NCBI GenBank assembly: GCA_003255025.1
Contig: QANY01006351.1
Location: 186,001 to 250,000, forward strand
Length of the DNA stretch: 64,000 nt
Reading direction: 5' to 3'
DNA from: Datisca glomerata
Taxonomy: Eukaryota > Streptophyta > Magnoliopsida > Cucurbitales > Datiscaceae
Position 1 is the stretch's first letter. Every line of letters starts with the position of its first letter. A model generated the notes under the pieces. The model was not told the DNA's origin and did no database searches. It worked only from the letters and a program-made list of their open reading frames with translations. The position numbers and the translations under genes are program-made. This document shows, piece after piece, positions 9,690-21,770 of this stretch.

Positions 9690-12600
9690 GGACTTGTAAC
9701 CGGGTGGAATTTATGTGGCCCGGATTGCTAAAAAAGAAATCCAAGGGCCACCAATTCCCAACATTCATGCCGGGAAAAACCCGGACATGATAGAACTTTC
9801 CTTTCTACTTATGAAAATCACTTTTTTAGTTAGTTACTCTCATGCCCTTACCTTTTTAGGATCTTGTTTGGGTTCTTTCTTTCTGTCTCTATGGATCCCA
9901 TGAAGCTCTAATTCAAAACTCTTCTTCTCAAACTTCTCAGCAACCAAACAAAACTGTAAAAATTAATGCAGTTAACATATCATAATAAACAAAAAGAACC
10001 TACAACCAAACCAGACCTCAAAATGAGAATTAAAAAAACTTGTTGAATATTTTTTATGGATTACGCCTATATATGGTGAAAAATGTCACCAAGGTCGATT
10101 CACCAGAAAGCACAAGTGGCGTCGGGACGGTCGAGGTGGCACCTACTTGCCATGAGATTGGCTAATATTGAATGAATTATATAAAATCTAGTAAGGGATG
10201 TTGCCTAGGTACAGGGCGAAGTTATAGCAGTGACCCGATCTCTCGATTTTGATAGTTTTAGGTTTTCAATAGTAATTGTTTTTATATGATATATAACTTT
10301 AATTTGTATTGTGTTCTTTGTGAAGAATAACATAACCCATTGTCAGTTGTCTATTTTTCCCTTAAAGAGTGATCTTGAGTTCAAATCACATTATCTACAA
10401 CACCCTTACCTTTTTGTTGCTTTTTATTTATGTTTTATGTCAACTTTTGACATTGTATTTTCTTTAATTTATTTTTATGTCTTAATCGTTGTTTTTTGTG
10501 TTATTTCTTTTACTACATGTTTTGGTCTAATAGTACTTTGATTTTATTTCCTTCAAATTTTTTATTACTTTTTGTTGGTTATTTTTGTTTTATTATACAA
10601 TTTTTGTACTTGTATTTTATTCTCAAGTACACAATTTTTATAGTTTCATTTGATAAATATTAATCAAAATTAGATAGTCATATGTGTATTCTTATACTCT
10701 AAAATAAAATATAGTTTGTATAAAAGAAGTTAAAAGCTTGGATATTAATTAAAACATATAACTTATTTTGATATTTTGATTAACTAATATAAAGCATTAT
10801 ATGGTTTCGTAGGAAATGTTATTTTTGAAAATTTCAAATTATTAGCATTTGTTCAAGTAAAAATTGTATGATAAAAAGAAGATAATAGATTAGCAAGTGT
10901 GTTTATGTGAGTTAAAAATTCTAGGGCTTTGTTTGGCATCCTGATTCCTGATGGTTAAACATAAATATAATTTCCAATTTCAAAATCCCCAATTCGATTG
11001 AAACTCTAATTTGAGAAAAATTCTCAAATTGAAAACCCTAATTTTGCCCTAATAGGAATATTTTGACATTAAATAACGGAAGCATTAAATTGTCACAAAA
11101 TTTTATTTAATAAATATTGTATTAAACTTCGTAATAAAACCAATGTGAAAAATCTAAAATCATGAGAATCTAACACCTGGTTGTAAAATAAAACATGATA
11201 AATTATTGAAATAACTATAACTTAACGAAAATACATTTATAATGTCTTGTAATTATTCATAAACTGAGACTCTTTAAACTCTTCTATTAGGATAGCTGGT
11301 CATTGCAATCTCTCATTCGTGCTGCTCACCATCACCTGCAACATCATCAACTGTGGGAAGTGAGTATTTTAAAATACTCAGTTAGTAAACTCACATACTG
11401 ATAAGCATCACATGCCCTGAACGCAACCAAATGACATATGCTATTATAATTTAACATATTCACTTGATGACTTATTCATAAAATAATTTACATAAAGTAC
11501 TTGAACATGTCTTAGCTGATAATAATTAATGGTTGACATGTAACTTGAACTTATACTTGCTTTATCATAATTTGACTAGACATATCCCATAATTAACAAC
11601 ATAACCAGAATTGATTCACACTTGAACTTAAACTTGAAATAACTTGTAACGTGAACATGAACATGAACAGAGTGGGTGTCGTGAAGCTGGTGCCACTTAA
11701 GGTTATCTAAAAACCTTATGGACGCTGACATCAACATGGTGACACCCAACCGTATAGCTGGTAACATGACATGAACGGTCTGGTTATTTGATAACCAATG
11801 GACATGTCTAAGTCTACCTCTTGTGTTCTTATCACTTTACTTGAGTTAACTTCATGATTCACATGATCACATATGCATGAGTACACATGTAACTTGTCCC
11901 GAAGACATATTATAACCAATCCATGACTTAAGCAATCATATACCATACATCACATGGTAATTAAATTGATCACAACATGATTAATATCATGAATCATGGT
12001 AACTTGTACTTCTAACTAACATGCAACTTATTCGAGAACATAAATGTTATAGCTAATGCGTGTAAAGCTTAAAGTCTAATCTTACATAACATGGTAACTA
12101 ACTTTATCATGATATGAAAGATAAATAAATCATTTGATCATAAAATTTAATAACAGAAAGTAATATTAAATTAAATGCGCTACATTCATAACATCTGAAT
12201 CAAAACACTACGTAAGTCCACTTACCTGGATTGTTACGAATAAATTTAGCAACTAATGATCTGAAATCTGAGGATCCTATAAACATATAGATAATAACTA
12301 TCATTATTCAATTAATTAGAAGAGTGAACAGTGATGGAATAGTGAAAAATAAGTTGGGAAATATCTGATTGAGTGGTTCGGATCAGTTCAACTAGGTCCG
12401 GCAGGTCTGAACCAGTTTGGTTCCGCTATGTTGGGACAGTTCGATTTGGTTTGATTGGGTTAAACCGATTCAGCCTGGTCTTGCTGAACCAGTTCACTCT
12501 ACTAAAGTGGATCGAGTCGAGTCACGACCAACCAGATCACAAGACCCAGTTAGAGTCCGAGCAGAGAAATAGTACAAGAAGAAAAAAAGAAAAAGATAAG

Positions 12601-13300
12601 GGAAATTGACGCTCACCAACGAAAAGAGTGACGATGATGATCTTCTACAACCCAAGGAGATGATTTAGAGGCTCCTACAGGAGGAAAATAAAACAAAGAA
12701 AATCAATGGCTAGTTCAAATAGAAAGAGATCAATAAATCATATAGAGGGAAAGAAGAAAAAACTGAGAAAGGGAAGAGAAATCAAGCACCTTACCAGAAT
12801 TGATGGACGATGCAAAGCAACAATGGTGCACAAACAGAGATGGGAGAGTGAGTTTACAAATTCCTGAAATTGAAGAACCAAATTTTCATATAGAGAGAAG
12901 AGAAAATGAGAAAGAATGAAGATGAATATTTACTTAAATTAGAACGCATAAGAAGATGAAATTGAAAGATTGAGAAGTAGAGGGGTTTTCGCCTGAGGGA
13001 GAGGGCTGCGAGAGAGAAAATATGAGAGAGTGACGATTACAAGGAAGGGGTTTATGAAATAGAAATAGAGAAGAAGAGGGATTTAAAGAGAGTATATAAC
13101 ATTAGTTGGCTGTTAAACTAAGGTGTAGTGTGTTTCAGGTGTGAGTGGGGGTTAAAGTTACAAATATACCACTTATAATGCTTGGGGTATTACATTGTTG
13201 GTTGTTATTGATTTTGCTTAAAAAATATTAAATCTAAGAATAAACCTCTAACACCACTAGTAAACAAGTTTTTAAAGATTAAAAATTTTCAAAAAAAAGA
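9690..13300. other. Unassigned 3.6-kb AT-rich region
   Basis: No gene could be supported. The visible frames (up to 78 codons) are not recognisable proteins. Local features: a GC-richer stretch at 10080-10250; a stretch at 11280-12250 with ACTTGTAAC/ATGAAC-type repeats and two similar hairpin phrases (AAGGTTATCTAAAAACCTTATGGAC near 11698 and GGTTATTTGATAACCAATGG near 11781); repeated GGTTYGG/AACCAGTT words at 12370-12500; and an AG-rich tract at 12580-13080. Much of this is probably decayed transposon sequence. Confidence 0.4.
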
Positions 13301-13862
13301 AGAGAACCAACTAGATTTACACTTATATTCTTATTTCTAATGGTGCCTCCACTGCCTAGGCCCATGAAGGCAACATGTTGAGTGATTCCCTTGTTTATAT
13401 TATTACGCCTTTGCAAAGGATGTCTCTTGAATCCATAAAGGTGGCAAACCCAATAGCATGTCTTTTACTGTTTCTTCCCTCATCTTAACCCACCATCGAA
13501 CTTGGTGACAAAGGTTCGTGCACTTTTTCTCGCTTGGGAACAATATGAGGGTTATGACCTGGTAGGATTAGGACAACGTTACGTTGTATTAGAAGATATA
13601 ACTCATTCAATTAATACAGTCGCCTTAGCTGCCTTGGATGTGTCACATTTTACATGAGAAGGGATGAAAGCGTGTAGGACTACCTTCATAGGAAAGAACA
13701 CCCAGAGTGCTGATGTGGTATGCTTAGCGGTAGAATAAGGCCCTTCCCTTATCCATGGTCACAACGTGTAAAAGGTTAACCTATGACGATAGCGTAAGTG
13801 AGAACTCCTCTCCAGACACCTTTATGGAATTGACTATCACTGTTATGGAATTAGTGACTACT

Positions 13863-13987
13863 CAGTCTCATCTATAAAAGGGGGACTTTGTCTGTTATGG
13901 AATTAGTAATTAAGAGTAAACTTAACAGTCAAGGAGGCTAACTGCACATGTCTCCGCAGTCTCATCTATAAAAGGGGGACTTTGTCT
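13863..13987 (+). promoter_or_regulatory. Duplicated TATA-containing segment in the presumed 5' LTR
   Basis: A 31-bp segment beginning CAGTCTCATCTATAAAAGGG and ending TTTGTCT is present twice without mismatch, at 13863-13893 and 13957-13987. Each copy has a strong CTATAAAAG TATA box. The phrase TGTTATGGAATTAGT is also repeated nearby (13841 and 13894). The position ahead of the primer binding site fits an LTR promoter with a 94-bp duplication. Confidence 0.6.
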
Positions 13988-14206
13988 TCATTTTAACGGA
14001 TCATCATTATTCATACATTCTTAGGTCAATGAAAACAATACCTAAATATTGAAGTTTTGACTAAAGCTTAGAGAAATGACATCACCTTCTTGAGGTTTAC
14101 CTAAGGTGTTTGTTCTTCACCTTTCAAATTCAAAACCTCCATGTTCTCACGCTTAGTTGTTCATAGATTAGGTCACTCTACTACGTCACTTTAAACCTCT
14201 AAACGT

Positions 14207-14226
14207 TTTGGCAACTCCATTGGGGA
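14207..14226 (+). other. Presumed primer binding site (tRNA-Arg type) of the Tat element
   Basis: TTTGGCAACTCCATTGGGGA closely resembles the TTTGGCGACTCCACTGGGGA site that Ogre/Tat-type elements use with tRNA-Arg. It lies about 600 bp upstream of the main gag frame and downstream of the LTR-like promoter. The assignment is from memory of the family consensus, with two substitutions. Confidence 0.6.
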
Positions 14227-14503
14227 AATGACATGCTCCTTCATTTTTTGAAAACTATGGTCAGATGTGGGAGACCTGTGAGAGCTTCTTCTCATGTAGA
14301 AAAAGGTATTCAACCTTTAGTGGAGAACTAAGACAGGGATGAGACTACCTCGCATGAATAAATGAGTATTATTGCCACCATCACTGTCAAAATGATGGTG
14401 ACAGACAAACCCACTTGATCCAGAATCTGTAGGCTACTAACGTCGAGATTCGAGCTCTTCTAAGCACTCTCACCACCTTTCTCACTACTTCACAAACCCT
14501 CAT

Positions 14504-15519
14504 TTGACAATGCCTGTAACTCAACACATCCAACCTCAAACAGTGAATCACACATGCATCTATGTAACCGTACTGCCCATGAATGTTGGGGGTTCAGGTA
14601 GATCCAAAATTATGAACAATGATCAGAATTTGGGCCATTCAAATAACCTTACTCCTCTTATTACCTTGACATCCTTCGTACAAACAACTCCGATACTTGA
14701 AGACTCAATTGATGGTACCAATACTGACTTATTCATCACGAGGGAGGCACTCTAGAAAATGTTGGAGATGGAAAGAGTCAGAGCTGCTCTAAGTGCAACA
14801 TAGTGGACTTTCACCCTCATTTTCCAACTGACTTGGCTATGAAGCCATACCTGTCTGATTATGTGCCCTCAAAATTTTGGAAGTTTAATGGGAATGAAGG
14901 ATGTGAAATAGAGCATATAATTCTTTTCATCGATGATTTAGGGTCACACGAATGTGATGAGACTATGAGGCTTAGAGAGTTCTCAAAATCATTAACAGAA
15001 AAGGCTTTCACGTGGTACACCAATATGACATCGGGGTTAGTCTTGACATTGCCACATATGATTTATGCCTTCATGAGAAAGTTCTTTGTGTCTAAAGAAA
15101 GAATGACCGTCCTAGAGTTAGGGTGGGAGCTTCAAAAGCAAGACGAAGACCTTATGGCCTTCATGAGAAATTTCAAAGATAAGGCTTTGGATTTCCAAAA
15201 GGAATGGAATGAGTTAGCCTTGATGAAAATGTGTATTTGTGGGATGATTAATGAATGTCGTGTACATTTGGAGAACCTCAACATTGATACATTTTCCCAC
15301 CTCAATGTAACTGTGCAGTGTACTAGCACGTTCTTACCGAAGCCTAAAACCACTGAGCAATGTGAACGTGAGATCATTCTTGGAAGCCTAACGCTACACG
15401 CCCTAGATGGAATTGGCATAACCTCAAGGGTAGGGAGCAAAGTGGGTAGGAATGATAGGGATATCCAACCACCATTTCCTTGCTTGACGGATAAAGAGGA
15501 AATATTATTAGATGTCTAG
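14504..15519 (+). pseudogene. gag of the Tat-type gypsy element
   Basis: The main open stretch is 14803-15519 (238 codons), with upstream gag sequence at 14504-14757 in another frame. The core resembles the plant retrotransposon gag domain: KFWKFNGNEGCEIEHIILFI, then TEKAFTWYTNM, then FMRKFFVSKERMTVLELGWE and DLMAFMRNFKDKALDF. No zinc knuckle is seen, as is usual in this lineage. It would form the particle shell. In-frame stops separate the two parts. Confidence 0.8.
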
Positions 15520-15545
15520 ATCAAGGATAAGATCATAACGAGGCT

Positions 15546-16530
15546 GTGGGTGGAGAGGTTCCCCAAAAGAGAGGAAAGGGAGTCTCCTCGATACTGCCAT
15601 TACCCCATAAACACCCGACAAAAGATTGTAGGAATGTAAGGTGGATTCTTGATGAGGATTTGAAGAAAGGAGAAATTATGATTGATGAGATGGATGTGGT
15701 AGAGGAACAACCCTTCCTGCTACAACTAAATGTAAACATGACTAGTGCTTTGAGGGGACCCTTTACATCGTATGTAACAATGACCAAAGCAGAATAAAAT
15801 GAAGAAGGATTGGAAAGGACGAACAAAACCTTCATAGACTCACTTTTGAGAACCAGGGTATGCAAGAACTTCTTTGGTACACTAGAATTGGATGAAGAGG
15901 TATTGGTCTAGTGACATAAACTTTGGGGAACGTCTTAGAACACAGTAGTGTAAGAGCGCAATGCTATTTTTTACAACCGCCGTTGGGAAAGATCAGGCAG
16001 AATGAAGAGGGAGCAATGGCCTTTACGAATGCAGATCGTATGGTGAGAAGAGTGAGACACAGCCGTCCTCCCTATGTATAAGCCTTGATCAACGAGATGT
16101 AAATAAAGTGGGCCCTTATGGATAACGAATTTAAGATCAATGTGATGTCGTTCACCACATTCAAGGTGACATATATACATGAGAAGAGGATGATCATATT
16201 GTTATGACGGGGTTCTCTTTGGACCCATTAGAACTTTGGGATATGTAATAAGTCCAAGTAGGGTCGATACGTATGAAAAATTACTACCACATCCTGCTGG
16301 GGAGGCATTGGATACATGATCATGAGTGTATCCCTTCCACGTTGTACCAGTGCATCAAATCAAGATGGAAAGGGAAATACATTACAATAGCGGGCACAAA
16401 GGTGCCATTTGATGAGACCGAGGCTCACTTGGTTAAGGCCACCTTATTTGATGAGATATCTGCCACATGCACAACTACACCAAGGAATATTATGAATATT
16501 GTATTGTCCAAGTGGAAGGATAAATGAGGA
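15546..16530 (+). pseudogene. gag-pol linker and protease-region remnant
   Basis: Frames are short and broken. LPLPHKHPTKDCRNVRWILD (from about 15598) is of the type found between gag and protease in Tat elements. YYHILLGRHWIHDHECIPST (from about 16279), followed by KYITIAGTKVPFDETEAHLV, is the conserved block just after the protease. A clear protease active-site triad was not found. Confidence 0.65.
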
Positions 16531-16811
16531 AAGGTAATGGTAAAGGCACAAAAAGAAATGTTCATGCAGGTGACCTTACCAAATGGGAAACATGCGTATC
16601 AATTATGATAGGATGGTAAAGGATGTGATGATGGATGTGGAATTGGTGAAACTACAAGGGCTGATGAGTGGGACATATGTGATGAATAGCGAGGTCCGGA
16701 AGAACCTTCAAAACCAATGTCGTCGTCACATGAAGAGTTGGATGAGATTTTCCTCGATGACAAACTAAGGAGGACGCCAATATTTTTAGCAAAGATCTTG
16801 TTTGGAGATCA

Positions 16812-17680
16812 GTGAGGGGGGCTTTGGCTTCACTTAAAGAATTCCAAGATGTGTTTGCATTGTCATATACAGAGATGCCAAGGCTGGATCCCACCTTGGT
16901 GACCCATAAGTTGGGAGTTTTGACAACATGCACACCAGTTAAGCAATTGTCGCAAAACTTTTACCCTAATATTGAATTACAGATAAAGGCTAAGATCACG
17001 AAGCTGATGGTGGAAAGGTTTGTAAAATTAATAATGCATCCTACTTAGTTGGCCAACATAGTCTCGTGAAGAAGAATGGACATATACGATGTTGTGTCGA
17101 TTTTAGGGATGAATAAGGCATGTTAGAAAGATGACTTCTTATTGCACAACGTTGATGCCTTGGTGGATTCCATTTGCAGAACATGAGATGTTTTCTTTCA
17201 TAGATGGCTTCAGCATCTACAATCAGATCAAGATGGCATTGAGGGATGTTGAGAAGAGTGCCTTCAGGACCCATGTTAGGAAAGTTTTCTATGTCGTAAT
17301 GCTCTTTAGGTTGAAGAATGTTGGGGCTATGTACCAGAGGGTAATAACAACTATTTTCCACAACATGATTTATGACTTTGTAGAAGATTATATCGACGAC
17401 TTGGTTGTGACGTCTAAAAAAGTGGAATGCACCTCAGACACTTGAGAAGCGTATTCGAGAGATGTAAAGTCTACAAGTTAAAAATGAATCTTTTGAAATG
17501 TGCCTTCAAGTTCCCTTGGGGTAAGTTTTTGGGATTTTGTGTTGATCAATGCAGGATAGACATTAGTCAGGCCAAGGTAAAAGCCATCAGGGATATGCCT
17601 CCGCTGCAGACAGTAAAAGAACTAAAGGCATTCTTAGGAAAAGTCTTTATGTTTGTTGCTTCATACCCATCTTAAAAGAA
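16812..17680 (+). pseudogene. Reverse transcriptase of the Tat-type gypsy element
   Basis: The start of RT is at 16812 (LKEFQDVFALSYTEMPRLDP). The palm follows at 17131-17445 with FSFIDGFSIYNQIKMA, KSAFRTHVRKVFYVVM and the catalytic motif YIDD at 17389-17400 (YVDD is more usual in this group). The thumb side follows at 17427-17675 with KCAFKFPWGKFLGFCVD and the VKELKAFLGK block. Three frames and several stops are needed to follow it. It is a clear RT in origin but cannot be made as one protein. Confidence 0.85.
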
Positions 17681-17689
17681 TCAATCAAT

Positions 17690-18590
17690 GTTTTGTAGCC
17701 ATTACCGAAGCATGGTTATGATTTCAAGTGGGTGGCAGAACATCAACGATTTAATCAGATAAAGGATGTGTTGCTTACTTCCGCCACCATGATGCCACCC
17801 AGGGTGGATGCGCCTCAGATATTGTACATTACATCCACTACCAAGTCCACTGGAGCATTACAAACCCAAAGTGGGATGGACCCAAGTGACTAGTATATCA
17901 CCTTAATAGAGTGCTATGTTGTGTGGAGATGAGATACAAGCCTCCAAAGAAACATTCGCTTGTACTTGTTTTCACCACACAGAAGCTCTACCACTATCGA
18001 CTTGGTAACAAGGTCCATTTAATGATTAAGTCTAATCTTATTCATTTATTATTGTACATGCCCACTTTGAATGGGAGGCTTACCATATGTACAATGCTCT
18101 CGAGTGAATTTGACATAACACCAATGGCGCCTAAGGCACAAAAAAGTAAAGCATTGGTTGACTTGTAGGCACAATTTCTAAATAAGAAGTCAGAATCCCT
18201 AGATGATACCATCCCAGGTGAATTCCATGAGGTAAACCTCTACGAGGAGGCACTGTGGGATATCACTTTCGACAGATCTTCCACGCATGTTGGGAGAGGG
18301 GCATGGCTCGTATTAGAGGATCCGTTGGGAAATATGTTCCCCATGGCGTATATGTTGGCCTTCCCCTGCATGAACAATAAAGCATAATAGAAGCCTTGGT
18401 ACTTGAGCTATGTTATGTGAAAGATAAGGGAGTGACCACACTTAAATTAAGAAGCGACTCTAATTTGATAATAAACAAAATCAACGGGGTTTCCGCCATC
18501 AAGGAGTTCACTCTCGCCTACTACAAACACAAAGTCCAAAGGCTGACACTCACTACGGACATAAAGTCCAGAGGCTAACTAACGTCTTCG
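17690..18590 (+). pseudogene. Two RNase H domains of the Tat-type element
   Basis: The first, badly damaged domain ends near 18170 with LSSEFDITPMAPKAQKSKAL, the usual connection sequence. The second, archaeal-type domain follows: EALWDITFDRSSTHVGRGAW (from about 18247), FPMAYMLAFPCMNN, then LVLELCYVKDKGVTTLKLRS with DSNLIINKINGV (18396-18578). Asp of ITFD and Asp of RSDSN are kept; a stop interrupts the NNEAEYEA block that carries the catalytic Glu. A second RNase H between RH and integrase is diagnostic of the Tat branch. Confidence 0.75.
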
Positions 18591-19199
18591 AGAAATTGAT
18601 TTTTGAACACACGTTCCGTTCATAAAATCACCGTGCAAGCACCTTGGCCACACTCACCTCCAAGCTTCCCATGTCAGAATCGATTCACGTTATTGAGGTG
18701 GTAGTCTAGACCGCCTCTACAATTTCAGAGAGTCTTAAGGATGCACCACCTCAGGATTGGAAGGATGATGTTAGGAAGCGAATCATTGAAGGGATAGTAC
18801 TTATGGACAGAGATTTGAGGAACCTCGTTCAATTAAATGGTGTGTTGTTCTACAAAGGTTTAGATGGGGTTCTTTCAAGGTGCATAAGTGTTGAAGAGGG
18901 CTAAGAGTGACTCGAACGACTTCATTATGATTTATGTTCTACAGATGGATCGCTTTTGCATAGACGGTTACAAAGAATGGGGTTTTATTGGCCAAACTTG
19001 AATGAGGAAGCCATTGACATATAAAGGACCTGTCTAAAGTGTTAGCTCATGCAATGTTATAAAGGTTATCACCGACTAGAGGAAACCATACATCACATAT
19101 TTGAAAGATGGAATTCTCCCTACTGATGTCGCAGATACAATAAACATCAATAGGCGAAGCTCATGCTTCTTTTTATTAAAGGGAGAGTTGTTTTGAAGA

Positions 19200-20304
19200 G
19201 GTATATATGACTGCCTTCTTAAAAGTCTCAGTGTTGAGCAACAAAGAATGATTATGGAAGAAGTACATGGAGGGGTGTGTGGGGAACATCAAGGTGGGAG
19301 ACGCCTTTACGAAGAACTACTAAGAACAGGGCATTATTGGCCGACCATGGAAATGAACTCGACAGGTTTTATGAGGAAGTGCTATGTCTGTCAAGTGTTT
19401 GAAAATGTCATACACGCGCCTTCAATGCCCTTGCACCTCGTTGAAGTTCCTTGGCCATTTCATACATGAGCCATGGACTTCATAAGATCCATCTCGTCGG
19501 CATCAAAAGGGAACATATGGATTCTAGCTACCACATATTGTTTTACAAAATGGGTGGAGACGGTTCCGTTGGTAAGGGGAACATGGGAGAAAGTGTACAA
19601 TTTCATCAAGGATAATATTATCTATAGATTTGGCCTACCAAGGAGGATCATATCAGAGAATGGCACGATGATCATAAGTAAAGTGGTATCCTATTTGTTC
19701 GAAAACTATAACATACATCATAAGAAATCATTACCTTATTACCGGAAATGGACAAGTAGAGGCGACTAACAAGACGTTATTGAGAATATTGAGTAAAATG
19801 ATCCATGAAGCCAAAAAATCTTGGCACGAACTCTTACCTCTGGCGCTTTGGGAATATCGGACCTCAAAGCAAACACCAACACATGCAACGCCTTTCACAA
19901 TAGTGTATGAATGTGAAACTGTCGTACCAGCAGAAATAATGGTACTATCTCTAAGCTGTTGTCATCCTCGAGAGTTGAGTATGCTACACGCCTCGAAGAC
20001 TTAGAAGCATTAGATGAAAGAACAGACAAAGCAAAGGAAAGCGTAGAAGCATATTATAAGAGAATGGCTCATACTTAAAAGGCAATTATTAAGCCATGAA
20101 CTTTCAATGTAAGTGACCTAGTGTGGAAGGCGGCAGAACGTGTTATGAGGGGGAAACACGCTAAGAAATTTGATCCTAAGTGGGAAAGGCCATATGAAAT
20201 CGCCTTCATGACTGATGGTGGTTATTGTTGATTGACTGATCCTCAGACACATCAAGTCCTACCAGTGACGATCAACTTTAAATTTATCAAGAAGTATTAT
20301 GCAT
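19200..20304 (+). pseudogene. Integrase of the Tat-type gypsy element
   Basis: The zinc-binding domain is at 19248-19469 (His of EEVHGG, His of EHQGG, then CYVC). The catalytic core starts at 19473 (MDFIRSISSASKGNIWILAT). The second catalytic position reads SENGT instead of the usual SDNGT, an Asp-to-Glu change. A frameshift near 19740 precedes GNGQVEATNKTLLRILSKM, which carries the catalytic Glu. WHELLPLALWEYRTSKQTPT follows, and the C-terminal KFDPKWERPYEIA block ends in KKYYA at about 20304. A stop separates zinc domain and core. No chromodomain is seen. Confidence 0.85.
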
Positions 20305-20398
20305 AGCACATAATGGAAAAACAACATGGTATAAAAGATAAATATCTAAAATAAACTCTAACCTTGCATAACCCTAAATGCTATCTTATTTTATAATT

Positions 20399-21770
20399 GG
20401 GTCATATCCAATTTGTACTCCTAAAGTTTCACCGTTAGTAATTCATAACTCTAAACTTTTTCTTTAGCCTCAAATACCCTTAATGTTTGTACACATTTAC
20501 ACCCACGATATCTAATAAACGTTAAAAAATAATTGAAACTTAATTGATGATTATTTTTTATTTTATTTAAATCAAAATAATAATACTAAAAATTTAAATA
20601 ATCCCAAACACTTTCTTACCCAAATCCCTAAAACACTTTCTTCCCCAAATCCCTAAAATTCCCCCCTTCCATTCGAATATCGCAGCAAACACCTAGTGTA
20701 GGGGTTTATGGATTTTAGTTTGTCATTTACTGAGTTTAGGGAGCTCGCGTTAATGTGTTTATGGGTTTATGGATTTTAGTTTGTCGAGCTTTACTGAATT
20801 TGTCTTTGTTTATCAATGAGCATGTTTCTTTTTCTTCTTCTTTTTTTTCTTGTTTTTGTTAAAGGTAAACACAATAGCACAATAGCAAATACTCGCAGTT
20901 AGCGTCCATCTTCTGGATCCTAGAGAAAGAACTATCCATTTTCAGATTTGGCTCTCTCCCAAATGAAAATTCAGACAACATTTTCTGGAGAAAATAATGG
21001 AGATTGACTATATTCGAATGCACCAAAGTGGAATGCGATGGACAATAATGTCCAGGACCCATTCCATGAACGGCCACGGGCTTATCACTGTATTGATTTC
21101 TCCAAAAGTCATTTTAGCTACATGAGCGAAGCGTTGACATTTATCACATATTTTTGCATACTGCTTAGTGTCTTGATGCATTTTAGGCCAGTAATACATT
21201 TCGTTCAACACCTTGTGAGCTAGAGATCTGCCCCTAGTATGATTCCCACATATTTCTTCATGGATTTCTACTAAGGCATGTTGCACCTTCTTTTTCCGGT
21301 AGACACCTCAAATATGGGCCTAAAAAGATCTTTTATATGGTAATCCATTAATTAGACGATACATGGCAGTTCGCTGTTTAATTTTCTTTGCCTGAAGATT
21401 ATCACTAGTCAGCACTCCATCCTTTAAGTAGCAAATCACGTCATCTTACCAACTTGGTTCTTTTTCAATTCTACATTTGTTACTTCCTGCGCTTTTCCAA
21501 TGGAACCGGAAGGGGGAATTTTAGGGCTGGGGGAGAAAGCATTATAGATTTGGGGAATACGAGTGTATTAGGAATTATTAAATATTTTACTATTATTATT
21601 TTGTGTTAAATAAAGTAGAAAAAATAATCAATTATTTCTTAACGCTCGTTAGATATCAAAAGTGTGAATGACTAATCTATAAACATTAAAAGTATTTGAA
21701 ACTAAAAAAAGTTTAAGAGGATAAATTGATAAATGATAAAACTTTTAGGAGTATGAATTTAATTTAACCC
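20399..21770. mobile_element. MULE-like DNA element with long terminal inverted repeats
   Basis: The left end begins GGGTCATATCCAATTTGTAC at 20399. The reverse complement of the right end, starting at 21770, begins GGGTTAAATTAAATTCATAC. The two stay alignable inward for about 275 bp (20399-20677 and about 21500-21770), sharing ACTCCTAAA, AATACYTTTAATGTTT, AAAATAATAATA and CCCTAAAATTCCCCC. The flanking 9 bp are TTTATAATT and TTTTAAATT (7 of 9 equal). GGG ends, TIRs longer than 100 bp and a ~9-bp target duplication are the pattern of Mutator-like elements. The 820-bp interior has no transposase; it carries a gypsy integrase fragment. It inserted ~100 bp beyond the Tat integrase. Confidence 0.75.
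20990..21470 (-). pseudogene. Gypsy RNase H/integrase fragment inside the MULE-like element
   Basis: On the minus strand, 21470 to about 21290 reads a broken version of the RNase H-to-integrase linker. 21286-21008 is open for 92 codons and reads EIHEEICGNHTRGRSLAHKV, then YYWPKMHQDTKQYAKICDKC and WPFMEWVLDIIV, i.e. the HHCC zinc domain and the start of the integrase core of a Tat-type gypsy element. It differs from the integrase at 19200-20304 and lies in the opposite orientation, so it came from another copy. It has no known role for the host element. Confidence 0.8.

Larger units (their letters stand above)
13300..20330 (+). mobile_element. Decayed Ty3/gypsy LTR retrotransposon, Tat lineage
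   Basis: The order promoter-like LTR, tRNA-primed start, gag, protease-region, reverse transcriptase, RNase H, a second (archaeal-type) RNase H and integrase is all on the plus strand. The RT-RH-aRH-INT order and the Arg-type primer binding site fit the Tat/Ogre branch of plant gypsy elements, and no chromodomain follows the integrase. Many stops and frameshifts break every domain. No 3' LTR matching 13300-14206 was found, so the element is truncated at its 3' end or that LTR has decayed beyond recognition. A MULE-like element sits just downstream at 20399. Confidence 0.85.

Noticed and set aside
9715..9903. 62-codon plus-strand frame near a possible element end
   Set aside because: Short, no recognisable domain, and in a repeat-border context.
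12373..12609. 78-codon frame rich in Arg, Gly and Phe
   Set aside because: It arises from repeated GGTTYGG/AACCAGTT words and an AG-rich tract.
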